This document shows, one piece after another, positions 8,003-15,958 of a DNA stretch of 64,000 nucleotides. The number at the start of each line of letters is the position of its first letter. The stretch's first letter is position 1. A model generated the notes under the pieces. The model was not told where the DNA came from. It did no database searches and saw nothing but the letters and a program-made list of their open reading frames with translations. Source of the stretch: Chitinophagales bacterium (GTDB lineage: Bacteria; Bacteroidota; Bacteroidia; Chitinophagales; Chitinophagaceae); NCBI GenBank assembly GCA_020636495.1, contig JACJXQ010000008.1:2604001-2668000 (forward strand). Direction: 5' to 3'. The translations under genes and the position numbers were made by a program.

Positions 8003-8596
8003 ATGAAAAAGCTATCCCGTATCATGCTGATAACAATACTGGTAATACTGGGCATCTGGGGCATACTCACCATATGGACAGAAATGCCCGGTCCTGCAAA
8101 AAGCTGGCAATATGGCAATACAAATAACATAAAGAAAGTATTGATCGTTTATGACCCTGACCCTATATACAACCTTGACGAACAGTTATGCAGGGCTTTC
8201 GGACAAGCGATGTCAGAGCATCACATACAGGCGACGGTAGCAACCGTAAAAGCTATGAAAGAGCTCCCCACTACAGGCTACGACATATATATGCTCTGCG
8301 CCAACACCTACAACTGGCGCCCGGATATGGCTATAACAGGATTTGTAAAAAAACATCCTGAGTTGAAGGGCAAACCTGTCGCTGCACTCACAATAGGTTC
8401 AGGCAGCACCAAAGAGTCAAAAGCAGCATTCGACAGGCTGCTGAAAGAAAAAGGTACCGATCTGGTAGACTCCCGTACACTGTGGCTGATGCGACCCAAT
8501 GACGAATCAAGAGTGAAAGAACCCAACGTACAGGTAGCCATATCTATGACACAGCAATGGGCGGAAGAATTAGCAAAAAAACTTCAACCTATGTAG
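8003..8596 (+). CDS. Membrane-anchored flavodoxin-fold protein
   Basis: A 197-aa protein with one N-terminal membrane segment (about 7-26, IMLITILVILGIWGILTIW) and a soluble domain in the style of flavodoxins/NADPH-dependent FMN proteins: a first strand KVLIVYDPDP, a loop where FMN phosphate would bind, then TTGYDIYMLCANTYNWRPD and KGKPVAALTIGSGSTKES. The classical TGxTxxxA phosphate loop is not seen after the first strand, so FMN binding is uncertain. It stands alone between polX and clpP on the same strand. Confidence 0.6.
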   Translation: MKKLSRIMLITILVILGIWGILTIWTEMPGPAKSWQYGNTNNIKKVLIVYDPDPIYNLDEQLCRAFGQAMSEHHIQATVATVKAMKELPTTGYDIYMLCANTYNWRPDMAITGFVKKHPELKGKPVAALTIGSGSTKESKAAFDRLLKEKGTDLVDSRTLWLMRPNDESRVKEPNVQVAISMTQQWAEELAKKLQPM

Positions 8597-8644
8597 CAAC
8601 CGTGGACCATACTCCACCCCTTATACTTGCAGGTAAAAACAGAC

Positions 8645-9217
8645 ATGCAGGAATTACTCACAGAAACACTTACATCATCCATCAGCAACACGCTGCACAA
8701 AACATTATTGGAACAAAGGAAAATATTCCTTTGGGGAGTGGTAGAAGACAACACCTCAAAAGAAGTAATAGAGCAACTGGCCTACCTGGAGGCAGTAACT
8801 CCCGGCACACCCATACATTTATACATCAATAGTCCCGGCGGTGTAGTAACTGCAGGTTTCGCCATGCATGACATGATGCAGGCTATATCATCACCCGTAT
8901 ATACTTATTGTATAGGTTTCACAGCAAGTATGGGCTCAGTATTGTTATCGGCAGGAGAAAAGGGACATCGTTACATTTATCCTATGGCTGAAGTGATGAT
9001 ACACCAACCTTCAATTGGCAGCTTCAGGGCACACTCCATAGATATTGAGATAAATGCGCGGCAGATAATAAAGACCAAAGAAATAATAGCGGATATACTG
9101 GCAGGCAATTGCGGCAAAACGCAGCATCAGGTTATGAAAGATTTTGACCGTGATTACTGGATGAATGCTAAAGAAGCGGTAGACTATGGAATTATAGACA
9201 AAATAGTAACACCTTAG
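8645..9217 (+). CDS. clpP: ClpP-family serine protease
   Basis: A 190-aa ClpP-fold protease subunit, which normally forms a 14-mer chamber fed by Clp ATPases. The catalytic Ser95 lies in GFTASMGSVLL, His120 in VMIHQPS, and the Asp in DFDRDYW (168-170). LYINSPGG is the oligomer handle. No clpX or tig is nearby, and the N-terminus MQELLTETLTSSISNTLHKT differs from the housekeeping ClpP start, so this may be a second ClpP. The frame opens earlier at a TTG (8627) inside a TATACTTG box, so ATG at 8645 is preferred. Its TAG overlaps the stop codon of the convergent merR gene by four bases. Confidence 0.88.
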   Translation: MQELLTETLTSSISNTLHKTLLEQRKIFLWGVVEDNTSKEVIEQLAYLEAVTPGTPIHLYINSPGGVVTAGFAMHDMMQAISSPVYTYCIGFTASMGSVLLSAGEKGHRYIYPMAEVMIHQPSIGSFRAHSIDIEINARQIIKTKEIIADILAGNCGKTQHQVMKDFDRDYWMNAKEAVDYGIIDKIVTP

Positions 9218-9612
9218 GCGGCAAGCTTCATTTCCGGTAAAGATATGGTATGGCCTGTTTTCTTCTTCAGCAACAACTGGTGCTCGCGGTTCAGCCTCAT
9301 CCTGTAGTTGTGTAGTTGCTCAATGGCTTCATCCATACCGGTTATCTTGCGTTCTACTATCTGCAACATTTTCGATATATCCAGCACCTGTATAGATTGC
9401 AGCACGAGCAGTTCCCTTATCTCCTCAAGTGTAAAGCCCAGGTCCTTATACTTGCGTATGGCGTTCAGCACGTGCACAGTGTCTTCAGGGTAATCCTTGT
9501 AGTTGTTTTCCTTGCGTGCCCTTTTAGGCAATACGATCAATCCTATCTTCTCATAATACCTGATCGTATCCCTGGAGAAACCTGTACGCTTAGCTAACTG
9601 GCCTATTAACAT
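9214..9612 (-). CDS. MerR family transcriptional regulator
   Basis: A 132-aa regulator with an N-terminal winged helix (MLIGQLAKRTGFSRDTIRYYEKIGLI), the second wing segment NAIRKYKDLGFTLEEIRELL, and a coiled-coil dimer helix (about 80-120). The C-terminus KKKTGHTISLPEMKLAA has no Cys or His pair of metal sensors, so the signal is unlikely to be a metal. ATG at 9612 is taken over an upstream TTG. It is convergent with clpP, and the stop codons share four bases (9214-9217). Targets are unknown; the non-coding stretch upstream (9613-10014) is the obvious place for its operator. Confidence 0.88.
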   Translation of the reverse strand: MLIGQLAKRTGFSRDTIRYYEKIGLIVLPKRARKENNYKDYPEDTVHVLNAIRKYKDLGFTLEEIRELLVLQSIQVLDISKMLQIVERKITGMDEAIEQLHNYRMRLNREHQLLLKKKTGHTISLPEMKLAA

Positions 9613-10014
9613 ATACAACTCGTTTACAATACTAAAAATAAGAAATCTCTACCAGATCATCAAAATTACAAAATCATATTTACAATAATTTTCGTATATT
9701 TGTCATTGTTTAATGACTGGACTTCAGTCGAAAGTTCTTTGACATATCACCAACATGAAATATCGGAATAGCAGTTCCACATACTTTTTATTTTTTCGCA
9801 TTGAAAGGAAACATTTGGAAACAAAATACTGTAATAAAATGTAAGTCAACCATTTACAGAGATAACGCCTAAGAAGATCGCCCAGGCAAGGAAACAAAAT
9901 GGAAACAAAAACGGCTGCGGGGAACAAAAGTAAGCTATAAAAGAAAAATGTTGTGTTCGTCTTTAACAACAAAACACAACATTTCGCATATAAGTACAAT
10001 ATTTACAGGCTACA
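9613..10014 (+). other. Non-coding stretch with TAnnTTTG box, GGAAACA repeats and a hairpin
   Basis: No convincing protein in any frame. A TATATTTG box lies at 9695-9702 on the plus strand, and a short inverted repeat GACTG-N5-CAGTC at 9715-9729. Four copies of GGAAACA occur between about 9808 and 9907. A 12-bp inverted repeat (9946-9957 with 9973-9984, arms AAATGTTGTGTT and its complement, 15-base loop) lies near the right end, about 30 bases before the 3' end of the convergent sterol desaturase gene. A transcript of roughly 280 bases from the box to the hairpin is possible but unproven. Confidence 0.45.
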
Positions 10015-11010
10015 TCAGGATACCAACTCCTTCTTCATATCGGGATTACTCTCTATATACCCGAATGCCTTCTTCTGCTCTTCTGTTAGCTTACCCTCCT
10101 GCTTCTTTACGATCTTACTCATCTCCTTAACCGTAAGGGTCGATTTATCAGGGCTCCAGCCCGGCGCGCCAAAAATGTAGTTCAGCTTATCTTTCAATGT
10201 TTTGGCTTTGCGCACATCTATCCAGATATTCTCAAACTCGTGCATCACTATCTTTATCGGGTTGTAACTTTCAGGTGGCTTGGTAACACCAAAGTGCCTT
10301 TCCTGCCCGTCACGGCCATTATGAAAAGTGCCGAACAGCTTATCCCAGATGATAAAGATACCGCCAAAATTCTTATCCATATAAGAGAAGTTCTTACTAT
10401 GGTGTATCTGGTGCAGCTGGGGGGTGTTGAATATCTTCTCATACCAGCCCAGGTGCGGTACAGACAAGGAATGCAGCGTAAACTGGTACAGCGAATTGAT
10501 AGACATCGCCATCAGCACCATTACAGGATGAAAGCCTACGGCTGGCATCCACAACCAGTACACCGGCTTTACGAAAAATATGGTCCAGCTATTGCGGAAA
10601 GAAGTACCGAAGTTGAAATACTCTGACGAGTGATGCGGAATATGCGCCGCCCATAGTATGCGTATGGTGTGTGCGAACCTGTGGTGCCAGTAGAAGTTGA
10701 AATCATCTCCTATAATGGCCAGTATCCATACCCACCAGCTGGCACCCAGCCAGTTTTGCCCGAAGGCTGCCGTATAATTCAACGCCTCTCTTACAGGGGC
10801 AAACAACTCAAACACCCCCGTGAACACCGCAAGTGTCCCTGCTTTGGTCAACATCTGCATCAGCACCGCCCCTGTACCAACACCCGCACTCGCAGCAGAA
10901 TCCTTCAGATCATACTTGTGTTGTTTATGCCGGATACTCATGATCACCTCGATAGTAATGACAATAACTCCGAACGGTATGAAATAGGGGATAAAATAAA
11001 TAAACTTCAT
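10015..11010 (-). CDS. Sterol desaturase / fatty acid hydroxylase superfamily membrane protein
   Basis: A 331-aa integral membrane di-iron enzyme. The histidine clusters are present in order: HHRFAHT, HIPHHSSEYFN and, after the next membrane region, HQIHHSKN. Membrane segments surround them, and an N-terminal helix starts at residue 2 (FIYFIPYFIPFGVIVITI). Members oxidise lipids: alkylglycerol, sphingoid or carotenoid chains. The substrate cannot be read from sequence. A charged C-terminal tail (about 270-331, KAKTLKDKLNYIFGAPGW) is cytosolic. Stand-alone gene with the start at 11010. Confidence 0.85.
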   Translation of the reverse strand: MKFIYFIPYFIPFGVIVITIEVIMSIRHKQHKYDLKDSAASAGVGTGAVLMQMLTKAGTLAVFTGVFELFAPVREALNYTAAFGQNWLGASWWVWILAIIGDDFNFYWHHRFAHTIRILWAAHIPHHSSEYFNFGTSFRNSWTIFFVKPVYWLWMPAVGFHPVMVLMAMSINSLYQFTLHSLSVPHLGWYEKIFNTPQLHQIHHSKNFSYMDKNFGGIFIIWDKLFGTFHNGRDGQERHFGVTKPPESYNPIKIVMHEFENIWIDVRKAKTLKDKLNYIFGAPGWSPDKSTLTVKEMSKIVKKQEGKLTEEQKKAFGYIESNPDMKKELVS

Positions 11011-11111
11011 TATATATATCTGTATGAACCTCTAGAATAACAAAATAATCCCTGACAAACAAATTGGTGACAGAATTAGGGTGGACATGAACTGAAACTG
11101 ACAATGCTGTG

Positions 11112-11495
11112 TCATTCTTGTTTTTTGAGCCTTGTCATCAACAGTAATATGATCTGTATCATACTTGAGACCGTGCCGGGTACCAGGTACCATAATGACA
11201 GAACGTTCAGGAATAATAAATATCTTCCTGCATTCCTGACCTTCATTGCGTAACTCACAGCAAACACCAGGCCCAATACGCCAAAAGTCAGGAAGATGAC
11301 TTTCATCGGGGTGCCTACCGGATCAACACCAACAGATGTAACCAGTCTGCTCCACGGCCCCAGTTGCCCGGCATATTCACCGGTTTCAGGTCGTACATAG
11401 TCACCCACCAGCAATGCACGCGAACCGTCAAAGGCCATAAACCCGAAATTGAGCACAGCCAGCACAACGATCAGCCACTTAAAGACTCTGTTCAT
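11112..11495 (-). CDS. Small four-helix membrane protein, unknown function
   Basis: A 127-aa hydrophobic protein with about three or four membrane segments: WLIVVLAVLNFGFMAF, VIFLTFGVLGLVFAVSYAM, YLLFLNVLSLWYLV and MIQIILLLMT. The loop between the first two, GDYVRPETGEYAGQLGPWSRL, is likely outside. The frame continues 54 bases upstream, but MNRVFKWL at 11495 is the better start. I do not recognise the family. The gene is divergent from the DUF2202 lipoprotein, with a palindrome at 11535-11550 in the shared upstream region. Confidence 0.7.
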   Translation of the reverse strand: MNRVFKWLIVVLAVLNFGFMAFDGSRALLVGDYVRPETGEYAGQLGPWSRLVTSVGVDPVGTPMKVIFLTFGVLGLVFAVSYAMKVRNAGRYLLFLNVLSLWYLVPGTVSSMIQIILLLMTRLKKQE

Positions 11496-11534
11496 ATGGA
11501 ACTGTTTCCTGCAAGAGTAACACAAATTGCCAAG

Positions 11535-11550
11535 GATGACAAATGTCATC
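11535..11550. promoter_or_regulatory. Palindromic candidate operator
   Basis: GATGACA-AA-TGTCATC is a 7-bp inverted repeat with a 2-base centre, flanked by CACAAA (11521) and TTTGTG (11553). The core TGACAAATGTCA resembles the dyad sites of CRP/FNR-type regulators. It lies between two divergent genes, 40 bases from one start and about 90 from the other. The regulator is unknown. Confidence 0.4.
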
Positions 11551-11638
11551 TTTTTGTGTAACTATTGTAACCAACTGCCGGCAGGCATGATAGTACTTTT
11601 ACACTGTACCTGATTTAATAACTATAAAACACAGGATT

Positions 11639-12280
11639 ATGAAAAAGACACTTGTAATTGCACTGGCTCTAACCGCAGCATTCGGTTTTACATCTTGCAA
11701 AAAAGAAAAGACAAACGTAGTTCCCACAACATCGACTACGACTCCAACTTCCGCAACCATCACTGCATTTGAGCAGCAGAGTATCACATTCACAAGAGAA
11801 GAAGAGAAGATGGCAAGGGATGTGTACACTACACTAGTAGCCAAATGGACCAATATGGCCTTCCTGAATAACATCATTGCCAGTGAACAAAAACATATGG
11901 ATGCTGTTAAGACATTGCTGGACAAGTTCAACATGAGCGACCCTGTAGCTAACAACGGAGTAGGTGTTTTCACTAATCCTGATATACAGAAGCTGTATAA
12001 TGACCTGGTAGCAAAGGGCAATCAAAGTGAACTTGATGCCATCATCGTAGGGCTGACCATTGAAGACATGGATATATATGACATTGAAAAAGCATTATTC
12101 CAGGTGCAGAATGCAGACATAGCAACAGTGTACAACAACCTGGCCGGCGCCAGCAAAAACCATATGCGTGAGTTTTATACCCAGTTGCAGGCAAAAGGCG
12201 GTACCTATACACCACAGTACATTACGCAACAGGAATACAATGATATTGTAACCACGCCAAAGGTGCACGGACATAATTAA
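11639..12280 (+). CDS. DUF2202 ferritin-like lipoprotein
   Basis: A 213-aa lipoprotein: signal MKKTLVIALALTAAFGFTSC with the lipidated Cys at 20, then a Thr/Ser-rich linker (about 25-42), then a DUF2202 domain. The domain is all-helical and has ferritin-like acidic/His motifs: REEEKMARDVY (53-63), ASEQKHMDAV with Glu83 and His86, LTIEDMDIYDIE, and ASKNHMREFY. Such spacing suggests a metal-binding four-helix bundle outside the cytoplasm. The function of the family is not established. A strong hairpin follows at 12313-12341. Confidence 0.82.
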   Translation: MKKTLVIALALTAAFGFTSCKKEKTNVVPTTSTTTPTSATITAFEQQSITFTREEEKMARDVYTTLVAKWTNMAFLNNIIASEQKHMDAVKTLLDKFNMSDPVANNGVGVFTNPDIQKLYNDLVAKGNQSELDAIIVGLTIEDMDIYDIEKALFQVQNADIATVYNNLAGASKNHMREFYTQLQAKGGTYTPQYITQQEYNDIVTTPKVHGHN

Positions 12281-12312
12281 AAAACGAGTGTGATAGAGAA
12301 GATGGGTATGTG

Positions 12313-12341
12313 CTGAGGCCCGGGTTGATCCCGGGCCTCAG
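12313..12341. terminator. Bidirectional terminator between DUF2202 and DUF1697 genes
   Basis: A perfect 12-bp stem with arms CTGAGGCCCGGG and its complement and a 5-base loop TTGAT. It lies between two convergent genes and ends four bases before the DUF1697 stop codon. There is no strong T run, so termination strength is uncertain. Confidence 0.65.
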
Positions 12342-12344
12342 ATG

Positions 12345-12884
12345 TTATTGATAAAGGTCTAATAACTTATAAAGGGTCTTTCTGTTGCGCGTAGTACATA
12401 CTACTTTCAGTTTCCCTTCCATGAACTTGTTCTCAAACCGTGCTTTGCCCCTGTCCTTATATCTTAATATATACAGCTCTGTACCGATAACCGTACATTC
12501 ATCTACCTCGTTATTGAAAGAGCAAAGCAATTTCTGCTTGTCCTGTTCCGGCTCTTCCGACAGGAAGCCGATGTAGACCACAGCGTTACCATCATCCTCA
12601 ATATCCTTGTATGGGTCGGCATCAGCAATGGTAGCCAGTTCATCTACTGTTCTCACCATTGTTTCAACCTCAAAACCCAGTTCTTTCTTTAGGTGCTTTT
12701 CAATCTTCTTCGATATGGTTTCATTCTTGCTTTTGGGTGCTTCAAAATATACATTGCCGCTTTGTATATAGCTGGCCACATTCTTAAAACCCATATCTGC
12801 AAAGAGCTGCCTCAGGTACTCCATCTTAATGATCTTGGTACCCGATACATTTATCGCCCGGTGAAATGCTACATACTTAGCCAT
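12345..12884 (-). CDS. DUF1697 family protein
   Basis: A 179-aa DUF1697 protein, beginning MAKYVAFHRAINVSGTKIIK and containing LRQLFADMGFKNVASYIQSGNVYFEA, the usual family signature. Members are small cytosolic alpha/beta proteins without a proven function. Its ATG lies one base after the TGA of the adenylate-forming enzyme upstream, so it is co-translated with that gene. Confidence 0.88.
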   Translation of the reverse strand: MAKYVAFHRAINVSGTKIIKMEYLRQLFADMGFKNVASYIQSGNVYFEAPKSKNETISKKIEKHLKKELGFEVETMVRTVDELATIADADPYKDIEDDGNAVVYIGFLSEEPEQDKQKLLCSFNNEVDECTVIGTELYILRYKDRGKARFENKFMEGKLKVVCTTRNRKTLYKLLDLYQ

Positions 12885-12885
12885 A

Positions 12886-14190
12886 TCAGTCTAGTTTGTT
12901 TTCCCTGTTATCCAGGAATCTCACCTGCTTACGGCTGCCTTCCGGGAACTGTATCTGGTGAATAGCAGATGCCGAATGGAAATGCAGCAATGGAGCTACC
13001 CTCAGCTTGCTCTGCAACTCAGGCCTCAACCTGGCTTCGCAATCATCTATGGGCAATGGTGTATGTATATGTAGTTTCAGTTCGTCCGTACCCAGCTCAT
13101 TGGTAAAGGTCTCCACCACATATTCGCTCACATAGCCGATATTGTTCAGTATATCGAATATCGCGGGCGGGTAAAGCGTAGTGCCTTTGTATTTGATCAT
13201 CTGCTGCTTGCGCCCCAATACCGGCGATAACCTCCGCGATGTTCTTCCGCAATAACACTTGGTATCATAATAAGTACAGATATCACCCGTACGATAGCGC
13301 AGCAGCGGCATACCCTCTACGCCGAGTGTAGTGATGGTCACCTCGCCAAACTGGCCCGCAGGTATGGGTTTGCCGTGGTCGTCCAGTATCTCCATAATTA
13401 CCAGGTCGGGCTGCTCATGGCCACCTACCCCTGCATTACACTCCGTAAAGGCCGTCTGCATTTCTGTAGACGCATAGGTATTATATAAATGGATGGGCCA
13501 TGCGTCGTGTATCTTCTGCCCAAGCGTGTTCAGTTCAAAATCAGTATTCCTGATGCTTTCGCCGATGCAGATAGCCTTTTTCACAGGCGAGTGTTTCAGG
13601 TCTACCTGGTGTTCGGTAGCATAGTCTATCAGCTTCAGCATGAACGACGGCACGGTAACAATACTATTAGACTGTAACCTACCGATAGCATCCCACTGCA
13701 ACGCCGGCAACCCCGGGCCTGTACGTACCAACGCTGCACCCAGCTTGCGGATGCCCTGGTAATAAGCTATCCCCGCCATAAACTGCCTGTCCAGCGTAAG
13801 CATAAGCTGGTAAATATCTTCCGGCTGCCCGTCGGCACATTTGAATGATTGTTCTTCATTATATGCCAGCCTTTGCAGGTCGTTCTCGGTCAGGGCTATG
13901 GTTACAGGCTTGCCCATAGTGCCCGATGTAGCGGTATATTCTTTTATATCCGTCTCCGGCACGCAGAGGAACTCCCAGTTATGCTCCTGCATATCACTTT
14001 TTGAAGTGGTAGGCAGAAAGGTCATATCCTCCAGCGAGCGGATATTATTAATATCAATATTGTGTTCCCTGAACAAACGCTGGTAAAAGGGCGACTTGTC
14101 CTGCAGGTACTTAAGTAACTGCTGCAAAGCCTCGTATTGGTAGTCTCTTTGTTCGTCTGTAGTGGCAAAGGCCAGTTTGGGGTTATACAT
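12886..14190 (-). CDS. PaaK-like adenylate-forming enzyme (phenylacetate-CoA ligase family)
   Basis: A 434-aa protein of the PaaK branch of the ANL superfamily, which activates a carboxylic acid with ATP and usually passes it to CoA. Motifs: the P-loop-like YTATSGTMGKPV, the A5 segment YNTYASTEMQTAFTEC, the ribose-binding LLRYRTGDICTYY, and the hinge followed by LGRKQQMIKYKGTTLYPP. CYCGRTSRR between them is Cys-rich as in PaaK. The substrate is not certain. No phenylacetate cluster is nearby; the only partner is DUF1697, one base downstream. Confidence 0.8.
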   Translation of the reverse strand: MYNPKLAFATTDEQRDYQYEALQQLLKYLQDKSPFYQRLFREHNIDINNIRSLEDMTFLPTTSKSDMQEHNWEFLCVPETDIKEYTATSGTMGKPVTIALTENDLQRLAYNEEQSFKCADGQPEDIYQLMLTLDRQFMAGIAYYQGIRKLGAALVRTGPGLPALQWDAIGRLQSNSIVTVPSFMLKLIDYATEHQVDLKHSPVKKAICIGESIRNTDFELNTLGQKIHDAWPIHLYNTYASTEMQTAFTECNAGVGGHEQPDLVIMEILDDHGKPIPAGQFGEVTITTLGVEGMPLLRYRTGDICTYYDTKCYCGRTSRRLSPVLGRKQQMIKYKGTTLYPPAIFDILNNIGYVSEYVVETFTNELGTDELKLHIHTPLPIDDCEARLRPELQSKLRVAPLLHFHSASAIHQIQFPEGSRKQVRFLDNRENKLD

Positions 14191-14282
14191 ATTTCCTTCC
14201 GTTAAATACCTTACTAAAGTACACCGAAAAAAATCTATTGCCTTATTTCCAAATCTGATTTTTCATTTTTGTTTTGCTGATA

Positions 14283-14290
14283 TATCTTTG
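14283..14290 (+). promoter_or_regulatory. -7 box of guaB, implying a leaderless transcript
   Basis: TATCTTTG matches TAnnTTTG exactly and ends three bases before the guaB ATG at 14294. With the usual few bases between this box and the start of transcription, the mRNA would begin at or next to the ATG. No clean TTTG is seen 19-21 bases upstream. Confidence 0.65.
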
Positions 14291-14293
14291 CAC

Positions 14294-15763
14294 ATGGCTG
14301 CAAAATCTAAATTCTACGGCGAAGGCCTTACTTTCGATGACGTATTGCTGGCTCCTGCTTACTCTGAAGTACTTCCACGCGAAGTGAGCACAGCTTCCCA
14401 ACTGACAAAAAACATTACGCTGAACATCCCTATGATGTCTGCGGCAATGGATACGGTAACTGACGCCCCACTGGCTATTGCACTGGCACGCGAAGGCGGA
14501 ATAGGTATTCTGCACAAGAATATGTCCATTGAACGCCAGGCAGAGCAGGTGCGCAAAGTAAAGCGTAGTGAGAGCGGGCTGATAACAGACCCCATAACAT
14601 TGACCCCAGAGGCTACAGTGGCAGATGCTGTAAAGCTGATGAAGGATAACAAAATAGGCGGTATTCCCATAGTGGGCAACAACAACCTGCTGGTGGGTAT
14701 ACTCACCAACCGCGACCTGCGCTTTGAAAAGAACATGCGCAAGAAGATAAGCGAGGTGATGACCAAAGACAACCTGATAACCGCCGCCATAGGCACCAAC
14801 ATGTCTAAGGCAGAAAGCATACTGGAGAAACACAAAATTGAGAAGCTGCCGATAGTAGACAAAAAAGGCAAGCTGATAGGCCTGATCACTTTCAGGGATA
14901 TACTGCACCTGAAAAGCCACCCCAACGCCGCCAAAGACAGCGCGGGACGACTGCTGGCAGGTGCCGCGGTAGGTATCACAGCCGATACGCTGCAAAGGGT
15001 GGAAGCCCTGATGGCAGCAGGCGTTGACATCATTACTTTAGACAGCGCACACGGACACTCAAAAGGTGTGATAGATATGGTGAAGCTGGTGAAGAGATCC
15101 TTTAAACAACTACCGGTAATAGCCGGCAACATAGCTACCGCAGCAGGTGCACTGGCACTGGCAGAAGCAGGTGCTGATGCTGTGAAAGTAGGTGTAGGGC
15201 CGGGCTCTATCTGTACTACCCGCGTGGTAACAGGAGCAGGCGCCCCCCAACTGACGGCTATCATGGAAGCTGCACAGGCGCTGAAACGTAAGAACATACC
15301 CGTGATAGCAGACGGTGGTATCCGCTACACAGGCGATATGGTGAAGGCACTGGCAGCAGGCGCATCCTGCATCATGGCTGGTTCTATATTCGCAGGTACC
15401 GAGGAAAGCCCAGGCGAGACCATCATATACGAAGGACGTAAGTTCAAATCATACCGCGGTATGGGTTCTGTTGAGGCGATGCAGGAAGGTTCTAAAGACC
15501 GCTACTTCCAGGACATGGAGGCAGACGTGAAGAAACTGGTACCGGAAGGTATCGTTGGCCGTGTACCTTACAAAGGCACGCTCAGCGAGATAGTGCAACA
15601 ATTTGTTGGCGGACTGAGGGCAGGTATGGGTTACTGCGGTGCTAAAGACATCAAGACCCTGCAAAACGATGCACAGTTCATACGCATCACCGCAGCAAGT
15701 ATGGCCGAAAGCCACCCGCACGATATAGTAATTACCAAAGAAGCACCTAACTATAGTCGTTAA
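14294..15763 (+). CDS. guaB: IMP dehydrogenase
   Basis: IMPDH (489 aa) oxidises IMP to XMP with NAD, the rate-limiting step to GTP. The TIM barrel start MAAKSKFYGEGLTFDDVLLAP, the inserted CBS pair (about 95-210, with MKDNKIGGIPIV and ILEKHKIEKLPIV), the catalytic loop VGPGSICTTRVV with the active Cys, and the flap region KFKSYRGMGS are all present. The reading frame is open further upstream, but that part contains the promoter, and family members start at this ATG. A terminator-like hairpin lies at 15787-15818. Confidence 0.97.
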   Translation: MAAKSKFYGEGLTFDDVLLAPAYSEVLPREVSTASQLTKNITLNIPMMSAAMDTVTDAPLAIALAREGGIGILHKNMSIERQAEQVRKVKRSESGLITDPITLTPEATVADAVKLMKDNKIGGIPIVGNNNLLVGILTNRDLRFEKNMRKKISEVMTKDNLITAAIGTNMSKAESILEKHKIEKLPIVDKKGKLIGLITFRDILHLKSHPNAAKDSAGRLLAGAAVGITADTLQRVEALMAAGVDIITLDSAHGHSKGVIDMVKLVKRSFKQLPVIAGNIATAAGALALAEAGADAVKVGVGPGSICTTRVVTGAGAPQLTAIMEAAQALKRKNIPVIADGGIRYTGDMVKALAAGASCIMAGSIFAGTEESPGETIIYEGRKFKSYRGMGSVEAMQEGSKDRYFQDMEADVKKLVPEGIVGRVPYKGTLSEIVQQFVGGLRAGMGYCGAKDIKTLQNDAQFIRITAASMAESHPHDIVITKEAPNYSR

Positions 15764-15786
15764 TAGTTAGTAGTTTTAAATTCATA

Positions 15787-15818
15787 CAGCGGCTGTGCAT
15801 TTTGCATGGCCGCTTTTT
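15787..15818 (+). terminator. Terminator after guaB
   Basis: An imperfect hairpin with outer arms AGCGGC and GCCGCT, an inner partly paired region around a TTT loop, and a run of six T immediately after. It lies just before the first copy of the palindromic repeat at 15829. Confidence 0.75.
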
Positions 15819-15828
15819 TGTGCCCTCA

Positions 15829-15870
15829 ATTGTAGCGCTGACGCGCGTGCGTCAGTGCGTCAGTGCGTCA
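15829..15870 (+). repeat. Palindromic repeat R1 (start of the repeat-punctuated cluster)
   Basis: The 34-base unit 15829-15862 contains TGTAGCG, the stem CTGACGC-GCGT-GCGTCAG, and a trailing TGCGTCA. A further GTGCGTCA follows to 15870. It matches R4 (19420-19453) at 33 of 34 positions. Unlike R2-R4 it does not directly follow a stop codon: it lies 65 bases after guaB, beyond the guaB terminator, and so marks the left edge of the cluster. Confidence 0.85.
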
Positions 15871-15891
15871 CTTACTATATTAAATAAAACG

Positions 15892-15899
15892 TAATTTTG
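15892..15899 (+). promoter_or_regulatory. -7 box and palindrome before the DUF3987-like gene
   Basis: TAATTTTG fits TAnnTTTG. Six bases later lies a perfect 13-base palindrome, AACAAT-A-ATTGTT (15905-15917), overlapping the expected start of transcription, a good position for a repressor. No matching -33 box is obvious. Confidence 0.45.
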
Positions 15900-15958
15900 T
15901 TATTAACAATAATTGTTGTATTATTGCTACTATTATTTAACCATGAAAAAGTATCACT

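Noticed and set aside
9724..9999. Minus-strand frame of 91 codons in the 9.6-10 kb gap
   Set aside because: Its composition is biased towards Phe, Leu and Cys, it has no family-like motif, and it covers the hairpin and GGAAACA repeats. It is more likely chance.
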